Shown here piece after piece: positions 24,565 through 32,289 of a stretch of 64,000 nt of DNA; the first letter of the stretch is position 1, and every line of letters starts with the position of its first letter. The DNA is taken from positions 76,618 to 140,617 of the forward strand of contig CAJUCA010000002.1 in the NCBI GenBank assembly GCA_910585265.1. The letters run 5' to 3'. The DNA comes from an uncultured Oscillospiraceae bacterium (GTDB lineage: Bacteria; Bacillota; Clostridia; Oscillospirales; Oscillospiraceae). The notes beneath the pieces are model-generated. The model was given only the letters and a program-made list of their open reading frames with translations, did not search any database and was not told where the DNA came from. The translations under genes were made by a program, and so were the position numbers.

Positions 24565-24822
24565 ATGGATAATATCGTAGATGTAAAGCTGGGTCAGTCG
24601 ATTCCGCCTGAGCGGTGGCTTGAAGCTGCGGAAGACCTGGAGAAGGTTTTCCAGATGGTCGCCCAGCATTTGCTTGTAACCAACCACGAAGGTATGGGCC
24701 AGCAGGATGCCGAGGAGTTCATGTCTGATGCGGTTCTGGCCCTGGCCGCCCTCCGGTACGTTGCCGCCAATCCCGAAGGCTGCCGGTTCATCCCCATCCC
24801 GTCGAAAGGCGGCGACAAATGA
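24565..24822 (+). CDS. Small phage protein, unknown
   Basis: 85 residues (VDVKLGQSIPPERWLEAAED; FMSDAVLALAALRYVAANPE), helical and acidic. RBS AAAGGAG. Function unknown. Confidence 0.55.
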   Translation: MDNIVDVKLGQSIPPERWLEAAEDLEKVFQMVAQHLLVTNHEGMGQQDAEEFMSDAVLALAALRYVAANPEGCRFIPIPSKGGDK

Positions 24823-24823
24823 T

Positions 24824-25501
24824 ATGAGGAACAGCGAAGGCTACTACGACCCCACCGCTGGCATCGCCATCAGAAATGTAGAAAGGAATGAAAGAATGAT
24901 GCAGGAGTTCAAACGTGGAGACATCTTCTATGTGGAGAAGTCCGGGAGCAGGGCAGCGTCCGGCTCAAACCAGCCCGAAGGCCGACCGGCCCTCATCGTT
25001 TCCAACGACCGGTTCAACAAGACCTCCGACATCCTGGAGGTGGTCTACTTGACCTACAACCCCAGGAACGATCTGCCCACGCACGTCACCATCCGGCAAA
25101 CGACCAGCGAGTCGGTCGCAATCTGCGAGCAGGTCACGAGCGTTCACAAGGAGCGGTTCATCAGCTACATCTCGTCGGCTACCGAGGATGAAATGGCCCG
25201 CATCGACATGGCCCTACTCATTTCCCTGGACCTGAACATGGGCGTCTCTCAGGCGGCTTCTACGGCTTCCCAGGCTGCCCCCGAGCCTATCCCCATCCCC
25301 TCTCCTCAGCCGGTTGCCCCCCCCCGACACGCCCCAGAACTGGGAGGCGGAGTACAGGTCCGAGAAGGAGCGGTACGAAACGGAGATCGCCAGTCTGAAG
25401 TCGGAGCTCATCAAGGCACGTTCGGAGGCCGACATCTTCAAGGGGCTCTACACCGACATGACGGACCGGGCCATGGAGAGGGTCGTCAATGCGTAGCGTG
25501 A
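24824..25501 (+). CDS. PemK/MazF-like toxin with a frame-disrupting C9 tract
   Basis: As read, 225 residues; an in-frame ATG at 24896 with a GAAAGGA RBS is an alternative start. The core (FKRGDIFYVEKSGS, EGRPALIVSNDR, TICEQV-like AICEQVTSVHKER) is that of MazF/PemK endoribonucleases. After a proline-rich linker a run of nine C (25317-25325) is followed in this frame by a basic, shadow-like tail. One nt away, the other frame encodes a convincing coiled coil (EYRSEKERYETEIASLKSEL) ending at 25496 in the usual overlap with the next ATG. With C8 the product would be a toxin-coiled-coil fusion. No antitoxin gene is adjacent. Confidence 0.75.
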   Translation: MRNSEGYYDPTAGIAIRNVERNERMMQEFKRGDIFYVEKSGSRAASGSNQPEGRPALIVSNDRFNKTSDILEVVYLTYNPRNDLPTHVTIRQTTSESVAICEQVTSVHKERFISYISSATEDEMARIDMALLISLDLNMGVSQAASTASQAAPEPIPIPSPQPVAPPRHAPELGGGVQVREGAVRNGDRQSEVGAHQGTFGGRHLQGALHRHDGPGHGEGRQCVA

Positions 25502-25743
25502 AGGAAATCACGAAGGAGGACTTTTCCGCTCTCATGGGCTCCGCCCGCATCGTGGCCTTCTCCACCAAGTATGAGCCCCGTGGCCTGTTCTATCTGCGGG
25601 ACGGAAACAAGGTCATCGGCATCGACAACAGCACCGGCCATGCCTGGACCGAGGAGTTCGACAGCGTGGACCAGTGTAAGCGGTGGCTCATGGGAGAGAA
25701 GCTGGAAATCGTAAAGGGAGGTAACGAAGATGAAAGCATCTGA
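25489..25743 (+). CDS. Small phage protein, unknown
   Basis: 84 residues, ATG 25489 overlapping the preceding stop(s). ARIVAFSTKYEPRGLFYLRD and VIGIDNSTGHAWTEEFDSVD give a compact alpha-beta pattern. It might be partner or antitoxin to the PemK-like protein by position only. Confidence 0.5.
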   Translation: MRSVKEITKEDFSALMGSARIVAFSTKYEPRGLFYLRDGNKVIGIDNSTGHAWTEEFDSVDQCKRWLMGEKLEIVKGGNEDESI

Positions 25744-26221
25744 CATCGTAGAGGACGCCCTCCAGCTCCGTGGGGTCCTCCAGAAAGAGCTCGCTGAGCG
25801 TGTGGGCCAAGACCACAAGTACCTCAGCAGGAAGTTGACCACCAACAGCATGAAGGCCCAGGAGCTCATCGACCTCATCCACGAGCTCGGCTACGAAATC
25901 AAGCTGGTGGATTGCCAGGGTTCCGGCCAGACGGTCTCCGTCCGGCGCAGGGGAACCGGTCCCAGGGTGAAGCGTATGGTCAGCGGCATCACCTTCGACA
26001 CCGCCAAGGCCGACGCTCTCTGCCACACCGACGTGGAGGATGGCCGCTACATGGAGCTGTATCGGGACCCGGAAGGTCGGTTCTTCATCGTCCACTATTC
26101 GTTCTGGCAGAAAGAGGATGCCACGATTACCTCCTGCCAGGAAGACGAGGCCCGGCACCTGTTCGACAAGTATTCGGATGGAACCGTGGATTTTGTCTCC
26201 GGCGCCCCGGAGGCTGTATAA
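25730..26221 (+). CDS. HTH-containing phage regulator
   Basis: 163 residues. The N-terminal ~60 residues (LQLRGVLQKELAERVGQDHK followed by YLSRKLTTNSMKAQELIDLI) form an XRE-like helix-turn-helix. A linker rich in basic residues leads to a C-terminal alpha-beta domain. It lies immediately upstream of cassette C and is the only clear HTH protein in the small-gene array, so it is a candidate for binding the TACG-N4-CGTA sites; that is inference. Confidence 0.7.
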   Translation: MKASDIVEDALQLRGVLQKELAERVGQDHKYLSRKLTTNSMKAQELIDLIHELGYEIKLVDCQGSGQTVSVRRRGTGPRVKRMVSGITFDTAKADALCHTDVEDGRYMELYRDPEGRFFIVHYSFWQKEDATITSCQEDEARHLFDKYSDGTVDFVSGAPEAV

Positions 26222-26235
26222 TTGCGCCCGGTTCC

Positions 26236-26351
26236 TACGATGACGTAGAATTACAAAAAATATTTGCAAAATCGTAATTTTCCGATTGACGCTCGAAGTA
26301 TCACGGTGGTACACTTTAGTCATGGAACACCAAAAAACTTACGAGAACGTA
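26236..26351 (+). promoter_or_regulatory. Promoter-operator cassette C
   Basis: Sites at 26236-26247 (TACG ATGA CGTA), 26265-26276 (right half CGTA) and 26340-26351 (TACG AGAA CGTA). Promoter TTGACG (26286-26291), 18 nt, TACACT (26310-26315), extended -10 TGG. The stretch from TTGACG to TACACT differs from cassette B at a single base. Confidence 0.87.
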
Positions 26352-26368
26352 GGATGGAGGCACATAGC

Positions 26369-26932
26369 ATGAGCAGCAAGTACGACAACATCGGGACCGC
26401 CGCCGAGCTGGTCAGCGAGGTTCAGCTCCACGGTCTGAGTCTGGCCCAAGAGGACATCTGCCGGGCCCAAGACATCTTCGGCCACACCTCGATTGAGGAG
26501 CTGGCCCGCCTCGCAAACGACATCGGCCGGGACAACGAGAAGGGCGAGCCGGACCCGAAGGGGTCCCGCAGCAGCGGCCGGAGGGCCACGCAGAGCACCT
26601 TCTATTCCATCCTCTCAAGCATCTGGCACTGGGAGGAAGTGACCCGGTTCTGGAACACCCACACCAACCCGGAACATGAGCAGGTGGAAGAGCTCCGGGC
26701 AAAGCTGAGGGCTGAGATGGCCGAGCACTCAAACACCAAGAAGGCTCTGGAAGAGCAGAGGGTCAGCACTGACGCAGAGCACAAGTCCCTCCTCGCTGAA
26801 AGAGCCAAGAGAATTGAGCAGAGCGATAAAATCGAGTCCATGAAAGCCGAAATCCACGACCGGGATATGACCATCATGGAACTGAAAGCTAAGCTGTACG
26901 ACTTGTTGGTTGAGCGGAAGGAGGTGGTTTGA
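26369..26932 (+). CDS. Phage protein with C-terminal coiled coil
   Basis: 187 residues from ATG 26369, 8 nt after ATGGAGG. The N-terminal helical region includes LSLAQEDICRAQDIFGHTSI. From ~90 onward it is a long coiled coil (VEELRAKLRAEMAEHSNTKK to KLYDLLVERKEV). First gene of the cassette-C transcript. Function unknown. Confidence 0.6.
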   Translation: MSSKYDNIGTAAELVSEVQLHGLSLAQEDICRAQDIFGHTSIEELARLANDIGRDNEKGEPDPKGSRSSGRRATQSTFYSILSSIWHWEEVTRFWNTHTNPEHEQVEELRAKLRAEMAEHSNTKKALEEQRVSTDAEHKSLLAERAKRIEQSDKIESMKAEIHDRDMTIMELKAKLYDLLVERKEVV

Positions 26933-27276
26933 TGTACCGCTACTACTCAACCCAGCGTCCGGTCGGGCCGGGGACCTTCCCTGGCCGACCGGAGAGCATC
27001 GAAAACTTCGACACCAGGGAGGAGGTCCCCGGTATCGGCCCTGCCTGGGGGTATCTGGAGTACCGGGAGCCCCTGGATGACGAGGCGGCCAAAAGGTACG
27101 AGTTGAAGCCGGCGGAGCTGAAGAAGTTCCTGGTCGAGGTCACGTCGGTTCACACCTTGGAGGTGGAGGCCGAGAACGAGGACGAGGCTATCGAGATGGC
27201 TTGCAGAATGGCCTGGGAATATGACGCCGATGAAATCGACGGAAAGATTTTGAAGGGGGATGACTTAAATGCGTAG
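26932..27276 (+). CDS. Mobile-element protein with DpnD/PcfM-like C-terminus
   Basis: 114 residues. The opening YRYYSTQRPVGPGTF and ENFDTREEVPGIGPAWGYLE is found in a conserved Firmicutes mobile-element family. The C-terminal ~50 residues (KFLVEVTSVHTLEVEAENED) resemble the DpnD/PcfM-like domain. Biochemical role unknown. Confidence 0.65.
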   Translation: MYRYYSTQRPVGPGTFPGRPESIENFDTREEVPGIGPAWGYLEYREPLDDEAAKRYELKPAELKKFLVEVTSVHTLEVEAENEDEAIEMACRMAWEYDADEIDGKILKGDDLNA

Positions 27277-27823
27277 GGAAGGCATGACGGTCCGGGAGGC
27301 CGCCGAAGAGTGGGTGCGGGAGTTCAACGCCATCCCGCAGAGCATGATCGACAAGCTGATGAAGCTGGACTGCGAGGACTGGCACGAGGTCACTACCCCG
27401 TCCTACGGGTGCCGGGTGTATGTCCCCAGCTCCAGCCTCCCCGACAGCTACGACGGCGAGGAGAATGAGGGCGAGGTCATCAGCTACGACGAGGAGTCCG
27501 AGCTCTACTGCATCGAGCTGTACGACGGCTTCAAGGTCTCGCTGGAAGAGGGAGATTTCGAGGCCGTCCGGGATGACAGCCTCCCCATGTGGGGTACGAT
27601 GTGGTCCTTCGGCGATAGCGCCGATGACTACTGGCTTTCCGATATGGACGGCATCGCAATCATGTCCCGCTGTGGCTTCCGCATCTACGAGTCCGAGGAG
27701 TTCGGATACTTCTTCGGCATCGACGGCGCCGGGTACAGTTTCTACGACGAACACTGGGTTCCGTTGTACCGGGCCAGGGACCTCCATTGGCACGACCCGG
27801 CCACCGAGAAGGAGGCGAGCTGA
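27269..27823 (+). CDS. Conserved mobile-element protein, unknown
   Basis: 184 residues, overlapping the previous gene. The opening TVREAAEEWVREFNAIPQSM and the WGTMWSFGDSADDYWL and GFRIYESEEFGYFFGIDGAG blocks are of a type widely seen on Clostridia mobile elements, next to the same upstream family. Strongly acidic and aromatic. Function unknown. Confidence 0.65.
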   Translation: MRREGMTVREAAEEWVREFNAIPQSMIDKLMKLDCEDWHEVTTPSYGCRVYVPSSSLPDSYDGEENEGEVISYDEESELYCIELYDGFKVSLEEGDFEAVRDDSLPMWGTMWSFGDSADDYWLSDMDGIAIMSRCGFRIYESEEFGYFFGIDGAGYSFYDEHWVPLYRARDLHWHDPATEKEAS

Positions 27824-27824
27824 T

Positions 27825-27983
27825 ATGAAAGTGTATATCGTAACCGGCGGTGGCCGTGACGACCACCACATCATCGCCGTATGCAAAACCCCGGAGCTGG
27901 CAGAAGACCGCTGTACGGCTGAGAACAGAAAATGCCGTGGTCTGGGTGCCACCTACGAGGAGTGGACCGTGGAAGAGAGGTGA
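27825..27983 (+). CDS. Short phage protein, unknown
   Basis: 52 residues from ATG 27825 after GGAGG. KVYIVTGGGRDDHHIIAVCK and a C-terminal acidic helix. No family. Confidence 0.5.
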   Translation: MKVYIVTGGGRDDHHIIAVCKTPELAEDRCTAENRKCRGLGATYEEWTVEER

Positions 27984-27987
27984 TCTG

Positions 27988-28176
27988 ATGTTCAAGCTGG
28001 AAATCGAGACCGGTGGGGCAGCGTTCCGGGATGAGGATGGGGAGTCCTTGGACCCCAACGCTACCGAGGTTCTCCGCATCCTGTGGGATGTCATCTGCAA
28101 GCTGGAAGCCAGACACACCGACGGTTCCGTCATGGACGTGAACGGCAACAAGGTCGGCCGCTGGAGCTACGAGTGA
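27988..28176 (+). CDS. Short phage protein, unknown
   Basis: 62 residues, ATG 27988. The opening FKLEIETGGAAFRDEDGESL and a C-terminal VMDVNGNKVGRW recur in Firmicutes mobile elements. Function unknown; stop overlaps the next ATG. Confidence 0.55.
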   Translation: MFKLEIETGGAAFRDEDGESLDPNATEVLRILWDVICKLEARHTDGSVMDVNGNKVGRWSYE

Positions 28177-28466
28177 TGCCGGCCGTGTACGAACAGCTCA
28201 GCCTCTTCTCCCTGGTCCTGCCGGACGAGGCTACGGCTATATGTCTCATGGGCCGCACCGAAAGAATGGCCCGGAAGCCGGAAGCCTGGATGCTTGGTTT
28301 GGTCCCGGATGGCGAGTACGTCGTTGATGTCGGAGAGCACCCGCTGGTCCTTCGACCGGCGGGTCTCCGGGAAGAGGAAGTTGAGCCCGGCCACCACTAC
28401 CATCACTACCTGATTGGCAGCAGGGTATACGCCGGCATCTTCGTCGGGAGGTATGACGATGGATAA
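28176..28466 (+). CDS. Small phage protein, unknown
   Basis: 96 residues. Contains EPGHHYHHYLIGSRVYAG, a His-rich stretch that might bind metal. Overlaps both neighbours. Confidence 0.5.
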   Translation: MPAVYEQLSLFSLVLPDEATAICLMGRTERMARKPEAWMLGLVPDGEYVVDVGEHPLVLRPAGLREEEVEPGHHYHHYLIGSRVYAGIFVGRYDDG

Positions 28467-29103
28467 GATCGAGCTGTCCCGAGAGGACATAACTGCCTTG
28501 CTCGACTGGAGGGACGAGCACAAAGAGTTGGTCCGCTCTCTTCCTGCGCCGAAGAAGGCAATCGAAATCGTGTTCAAGCACAACGCCTTCCGCATCAAGG
28601 GTATCCGGGATGGGGACACACTCCGGCTCCACCTCAGCAACGGATTTGTGAACCTTGGAAAGGCGGAGTTCACGGTCTCCAAAGACAAAACGCTGGTTCT
28701 GAAGCGTGGAAAGATGGAGGTGACGGAGGAGAGCTTCCAATCTGTGCTGACCGTCTACTGTTCTTTGATGGCCCTGATGACCTACGGTAGGGTGGAGTAT
28801 GACGAAGAAGTAGAGCCCGCTGGAAAGGAAAAGGTCACACGCTCCCAAAAGGCCACAAAGCGTTCTCCAAGAAAGCCTGTAAAGCGGACTACCTACATAC
28901 TCCGCCGGGACAACGGGACGCTTCTGGCAGCTCCTATGAGCTCACACGCAAGCCCCAAAGGTATCTTTACTGTGCGTGGTCATTACCGCCACTACAAAAG
29001 CGGCAAGGTGGTCTGGATCGCCGAGTACCGCAAGGGGACCGGGAAGAAGAAATCGAAGACCTACAAGATGGGAGGTAAGAACGATGACCGAGCAACAGAC
29101 TGA
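28459..29103 (+). CDS. Phage protein with basic linker, unknown
   Basis: 214 residues from ATG 28459 (8 nt after GGGAGG; 28453 is too close). N-terminal alpha-beta region (ITALLDWRDEHKELVRSLPA), a Lys/Arg-rich linker (SQKATKRSPRKPVKRTTYIL) and a basic C-terminal beta segment ending KKKSKTYKMGG. This charge pattern differs from the acidic neighbours and suggests nucleic-acid binding. Confidence 0.55.
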   Translation: MDKIELSREDITALLDWRDEHKELVRSLPAPKKAIEIVFKHNAFRIKGIRDGDTLRLHLSNGFVNLGKAEFTVSKDKTLVLKRGKMEVTEESFQSVLTVYCSLMALMTYGRVEYDEEVEPAGKEKVTRSQKATKRSPRKPVKRTTYILRRDNGTLLAAPMSSHASPKGIFTVRGHYRHYKSGKVVWIAEYRKGTGKKKSKTYKMGGKNDDRATD

Positions 29104-29437
29104 GATGTGGGATGTCCTCTCCGAGCTGGGCGGAGAAGAGGTCCTGCGGGTCCTGACCGACTGGCATGGGCTCCGGCTTCTCGATGAGGGGTTCCATGGG
29201 CATCTGGTTGATGAAGGCTACATCGAGGAAGACACCAACTGCGAGAACGGAACCTACGACTGTGACACCTGCTCCATGGACGGCAAGTGCGACAGGCAGG
29301 AAGCTATGAAGTCGGAAGATTTCGATGATTTCTGCGGTAAGTTTCCGGCCTGTAAAGGCTGCCCGCTTCAGGACATCCCCGGAGACTGCGAAGAGGACAT
29401 CTGGCCCAAGTTTAAGAAGGAGCATGGATATGGATAA
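29084..29437 (+). CDS. Cysteine-rich phage protein, unknown
   Basis: 117 residues, ATG 29084 after GGGAGG. N-terminal acidic helix, then NCENGTYDCDTCSMDGKCDR and PACKGCPLQD with about nine cysteines that could bind one or two metals. Overlaps the glf start. Confidence 0.55.
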   Translation: MTEQQTEMWDVLSELGGEEVLRVLTDWHGLRLLDEGFHGHLVDEGYIEEDTNCENGTYDCDTCSMDGKCDRQEAMKSEDFDDFCGKFPACKGCPLQDIPGDCEEDIWPKFKKEHGYG

Positions 29438-30524
29438 GTACGATTACCTGATTGTCGGGGCCGGCCTGTTCGGTTCGGTCTTCGCCCACGAGATGACGCA
29501 GCGAGGGAAGAGCTGTCTGGTCATCGACAAGAGGCCCCACATCGGCGGCAACTGCTACTGTCGGAAGCAGAGCGGCATCATCGTCCACGAGTACGGCCCG
29601 CACATCTTCCACACCGACGACGAACGAGTGTGGGGGTACGTCAACCAGTTCGTCGAGTTCAACGGCTTCGTCAACTCTCCCATCGCCGTCTATCAGGGGA
29701 AAGCCTATAACCTGCCGTTCAGCATGAACACGTTCTGCCAGCTCTGGGGGCACATCAGCCCCACGGACGCCAAGGAAAAGATACGGCTCCAGGTGGAGAA
29801 GCTCGGCATCGGGGAGCCCCGCAACCTGGAGGAACAGGCGTTGTCCATGGTCGGGCCGGATGTCTACGAGCGTCTGGTCAAGGGGTACACGGAGAAACAG
29901 TGGGGCCGCCCCTGCCGGGAGCTCCCCCCGTCGATTATCCGCCGTCTTCCTCTGCGCTTCACCTTCGATAACAACTACTTCAACTCCCGATACCAGGGCG
30001 TCCCAATCGGTGGCTACAACGGTCTTTTTGAGGCGCTTCTCAAGGGGTCACGCATCGCCCTGGGCATAGACTTCTTCCACGTTGACGCAGATAGGACGGC
30101 CAACCGTATCGTCTTCACCGGCCCGATTGATGCCTTCTACGGACACCGGTTTGGCCGCCTGGAGTATCGGAGCCTTCGGTTCGAGACCGAGGAGTTTCAG
30201 ACCGACAACTACCAGGGGAACGCCGTGGTCAACTACACCAACGCTGTCGTTCCGTTCACCCGCATCATCGAGCACAAGCACTTCGAGTCCGGCTGGCAGC
30301 CCACCACCGTCATCACCAGGGAGTACCCTGAGACGTGGGTGCCTGGGGCGGAGCCCTACTATCCGGTGAACGACGAGGCCAACAACGCCCTGTATGCCAA
30401 GTACGAGGCCCTGGCCCGTCAGGAGGAGAACGTCATCTTCGGCGGCCGGCTGGGGAGCTACCGGTACTACGACATGGATCAGGTAATCGCTGCGGCGCTG
30501 GACGCTGCGGAAAAGGAGGTATAG
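29430..30524 (+). CDS. glf: UDP-galactopyranose mutase
   Basis: 364 residues from ATG 29430 (RBS AAGAAGGA; ATG 29424 is closer than usual). The FAD-binding GxGxxG equivalent is IVGAGLFGSVFAHEMTQRG with an acidic end at VIDKRPHIGGNCY. The UGM signature region HEYGPHIFHTDDERVWGYVN and a C-terminal FGGRLGSYRYYDMDQV are complete. The enzyme interconverts UDP-galactopyranose and UDP-galactofuranose, the donor for cell-surface galactofuranose. No galactofuranosyltransferase is seen nearby, so the product must feed host enzymes or an unseen phage gene. It is the only clear metabolic gene in the phage array. Confidence 0.93.
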   Translation: MDKYDYLIVGAGLFGSVFAHEMTQRGKSCLVIDKRPHIGGNCYCRKQSGIIVHEYGPHIFHTDDERVWGYVNQFVEFNGFVNSPIAVYQGKAYNLPFSMNTFCQLWGHISPTDAKEKIRLQVEKLGIGEPRNLEEQALSMVGPDVYERLVKGYTEKQWGRPCRELPPSIIRRLPLRFTFDNNYFNSRYQGVPIGGYNGLFEALLKGSRIALGIDFFHVDADRTANRIVFTGPIDAFYGHRFGRLEYRSLRFETEEFQTDNYQGNAVVNYTNAVVPFTRIIEHKHFESGWQPTTVITREYPETWVPGAEPYYPVNDEANNALYAKYEALARQEENVIFGGRLGSYRYYDMDQVIAAALDAAEKEV

Positions 30525-30526
30525 GT

Positions 30527-30964
30527 ATGACCGGAACGCAAAGTCTCCTGTGCGAGATGCTGTCCTGCGGCACCCTGGACCTGGAGCTGCTGGACCGTGT
30601 GGGATACGACTGGGATGAGGTCCTGGGACGGCTCGATTGGCCTGACGGTGAAGGCTTCAACTTCAACGGTTTGCTTAGGGCCGTGGTGGATGTTGGAATT
30701 ATCCATCTCCGTCGGGCTGTGTATGACCGCCTCAGCGAGCTGGAGGGCATCGAAAACAGCCGGGAGCTGAACGATGAGGAGGCAGAGGAGGCAGAAGCAC
30801 TTTATCACCTCGACCCGGACCAGGACATCGAGGGCTTCTTCAACTGTCTGGACACGCACGTCTGGTTCCGGCAGAACGGACCCGTCTACCGCCGGTATCT
30901 GTCTTCGGCCCTGGACAGCTTCGAGGATAACGTGGGCTTCTTCCTTACGGGAGGTGAAGATTGA
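30527..30964 (+). CDS. Small acidic phage protein, unknown
   Basis: 145 residues, ATG 30527 with AAAGGAGG upstream. Helical and acidic (NDEEAEEAEALYHLDPDQDI). Overlaps the next gene by one base. No family. Confidence 0.55.
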   Translation: MTGTQSLLCEMLSCGTLDLELLDRVGYDWDEVLGRLDWPDGEGFNFNGLLRAVVDVGIIHLRRAVYDRLSELEGIENSRELNDEEAEEAEALYHLDPDQDIEGFFNCLDTHVWFRQNGPVYRRYLSSALDSFEDNVGFFLTGGED

Positions 30965-31191
30965 TGGATACCAGACACATGAAGACGTACACAAAAGGCG
31001 GATGGCGGTTTGTCGAGTGCGCCCTGTGCGGGAAGCGGTATAACGCTGGGCGAGGAGGAAACGGCGCTGGCATCCGTTGGTGTAACGCCCTCCGAAATGA
31101 TTGGTGGGCAAAGCACACCGGGCAGAAAAGCCCGGAGGTGGTCCAAGTCCCCAGCGATGTGGAGCTGTGCCAGAAAGGAGCGGCAGTATAA
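30964..31191 (+). CDS. Small zinc-binding-like phage protein
   Basis: 75 residues. CALCGKRYNAGRGGNGAGIR followed by WCN suggests a partial zinc-knuckle. Basic, unlike most neighbours. The last base of its stop is shared with the next ATG. Confidence 0.55.
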   Translation: MDTRHMKTYTKGGWRFVECALCGKRYNAGRGGNGAGIRWCNALRNDWWAKHTGQKSPEVVQVPSDVELCQKGAAV

Positions 31192-31364
31192 TGTACTGTA
31201 ATCCTGATGTCTGCCCGTACTGCCAGTACATCGGAGAAGGCGATAGCTGGTGCGAGGAGACCGGCGAGATCGTTCTGTCCGACTGGGAACCGACCGAGGA
31301 CTTCATGGGTCCTGGGTGTCCCTATCTGAAGAAGGGAGGAAAGAAGCGTGGAAAGAAACGCTGA
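31191..31364 (+). CDS. Short cysteine-rich phage protein
   Basis: 57 residues: YCNPDVCPYCQYIGEGDSWC then GPGCPYLKKGGKKRGKKR. Five to six cysteines form a likely zinc site with a basic tail, a layout seen in small phage nucleic-acid-binding proteins. Confidence 0.6.
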   Translation: MYCNPDVCPYCQYIGEGDSWCEETGEIVLSDWEPTEDFMGPGCPYLKKGGKKRGKKR

Positions 31365-31602
31365 GTTCAAGTTCATGTTGGACTTCATCGTTGAGAGCTA
31401 CCTCATCGAAGAGCTTGCCAGGGACCAGCTCCGTTCCCTGTGGATGGCCTACTGCCTCCACCATAATCTGGATGTCGATACCGCCGAGTACGATGAAGAC
31501 TTGGCCCGTCTCTGGGATGTAGTGTCTGAGGCCGGAGACGGAACGACTGAGTGGTCCGACTATGAGAGTTTCGACCATTTCATGTCCCGGTATCTGGTGT
31601 GA
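31348..31602 (+). CDS. Small acidic phage protein, unknown
   Basis: 84 residues from GTG 31348 after GGGAGGA. Helical, acidic C-terminus (TTEWSDYESFDHFMSRYLV). No family. Confidence 0.5.
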   Translation: MERNAEFKFMLDFIVESYLIEELARDQLRSLWMAYCLHHNLDVDTAEYDEDLARLWDVVSEAGDGTTEWSDYESFDHFMSRYLV

Positions 31603-31610
31603 GGTGCTCC

Positions 31611-31964
31611 ATGGGTAAGAAGAATGATTTCCTGGCCCGCAAGAAGGAAAAGGAGCGGCTGCTCCAGGAGGCCACCCGTCAGACGTTCGTCCAGTACATG
31701 ACCGACACCCTCATCTTGACGCTGAACGACCCGGATGTCATGGGCAAGGATGTGTTCGGCTACGTCCGGCTGAAGAAGGTCCTGGATGCCTGGGGCAAGT
31801 GCTATGACCAGTTCTTCGACGCCCTGACCAAGAACGATGAGGCCGACTATGCCAGGGTCAAGATGGATGAGGCCATGAAGCGCATCTGCGGCGAGACCGG
31901 AGATTTCTTCCCATTCGAGGAACGGTATCAATGGTTGCCGGAGATCAGATATGGCGACAAGTAA
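31611..31964 (+). CDS. Conserved phage protein, unknown; last gene of the array
   Basis: 117 residues from ATG 31611. The opening GKKNDFLARKKEKERLLQEA and the MGKDVFGYVRLKKVLDAWGK core are of a type that recurs in Firmicutes prophages. Followed 5 nt later by a terminator, it closes the phage-like block. Confidence 0.65.
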   Translation: MGKKNDFLARKKEKERLLQEATRQTFVQYMTDTLILTLNDPDVMGKDVFGYVRLKKVLDAWGKCYDQFFDALTKNDEADYARVKMDEAMKRICGETGDFFPFEERYQWLPEIRYGDK

Positions 31965-31968
31965 AACA

Positions 31969-32016
31969 GGGCCCGCATAGGGAGCATTTTCCGGCTCTCT
32001 GGCGGGCCCTTCCTTT
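31969..32016 (+). terminator. Terminator closing the phage array
   Basis: GGGCCCGC (31969-31976) pairs with GCGGGCCC (32002-32009), followed by TTCCTTTT. The loop of 25 nt itself contains partly paired GGGAGC/GGCTCTC. Confidence 0.75.
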
Positions 32017-32083
32017 TGTCCTACCACCAATACCCCCGCAGCGGTCCAGGTCGTTTCCTGGGCTCACCATGCGTTCACAGGTC

Positions 32084-32156
32084 TTGCAATCCGCCATCTT
32101 CTCATGTATAATGCAGACAGCCTACCGTTTTGTAGGCGTAGAGTTACGATTTCGTC
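32084..32156 (+). promoter_or_regulatory. Promoter upstream of tgt with phage-type operator sites
   Basis: TTGCAA (32084-32089), 17 nt, TATAAT (32107-32112). Downstream are CCTACCGTTTTGTAGG (32121-32136, perfect outer arms CCTAC/GTAGG) and TTACGATTTCGTC (32144-32156). Both have the half-site geometry of the phage TACG-N4-CGTA operators. It would drive tgt through a ~170-nt leader with a C/G hairpin near 32229-32258. Whether this is phage or host DNA is not settled. Confidence 0.7.
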
Positions 32157-32289
32157 ATCCTGCTTCCCGGAAGCATGGGGGACGCCATGTTTATCTCGTA
32201 GGGGGCCGCAGCGGGCGCGAAAAGGAACCGGCTTCCCCCGGAACGGGGGGAGGAGCCGAAATGGTTCAAGAATGGATAAGGAGAAAATT

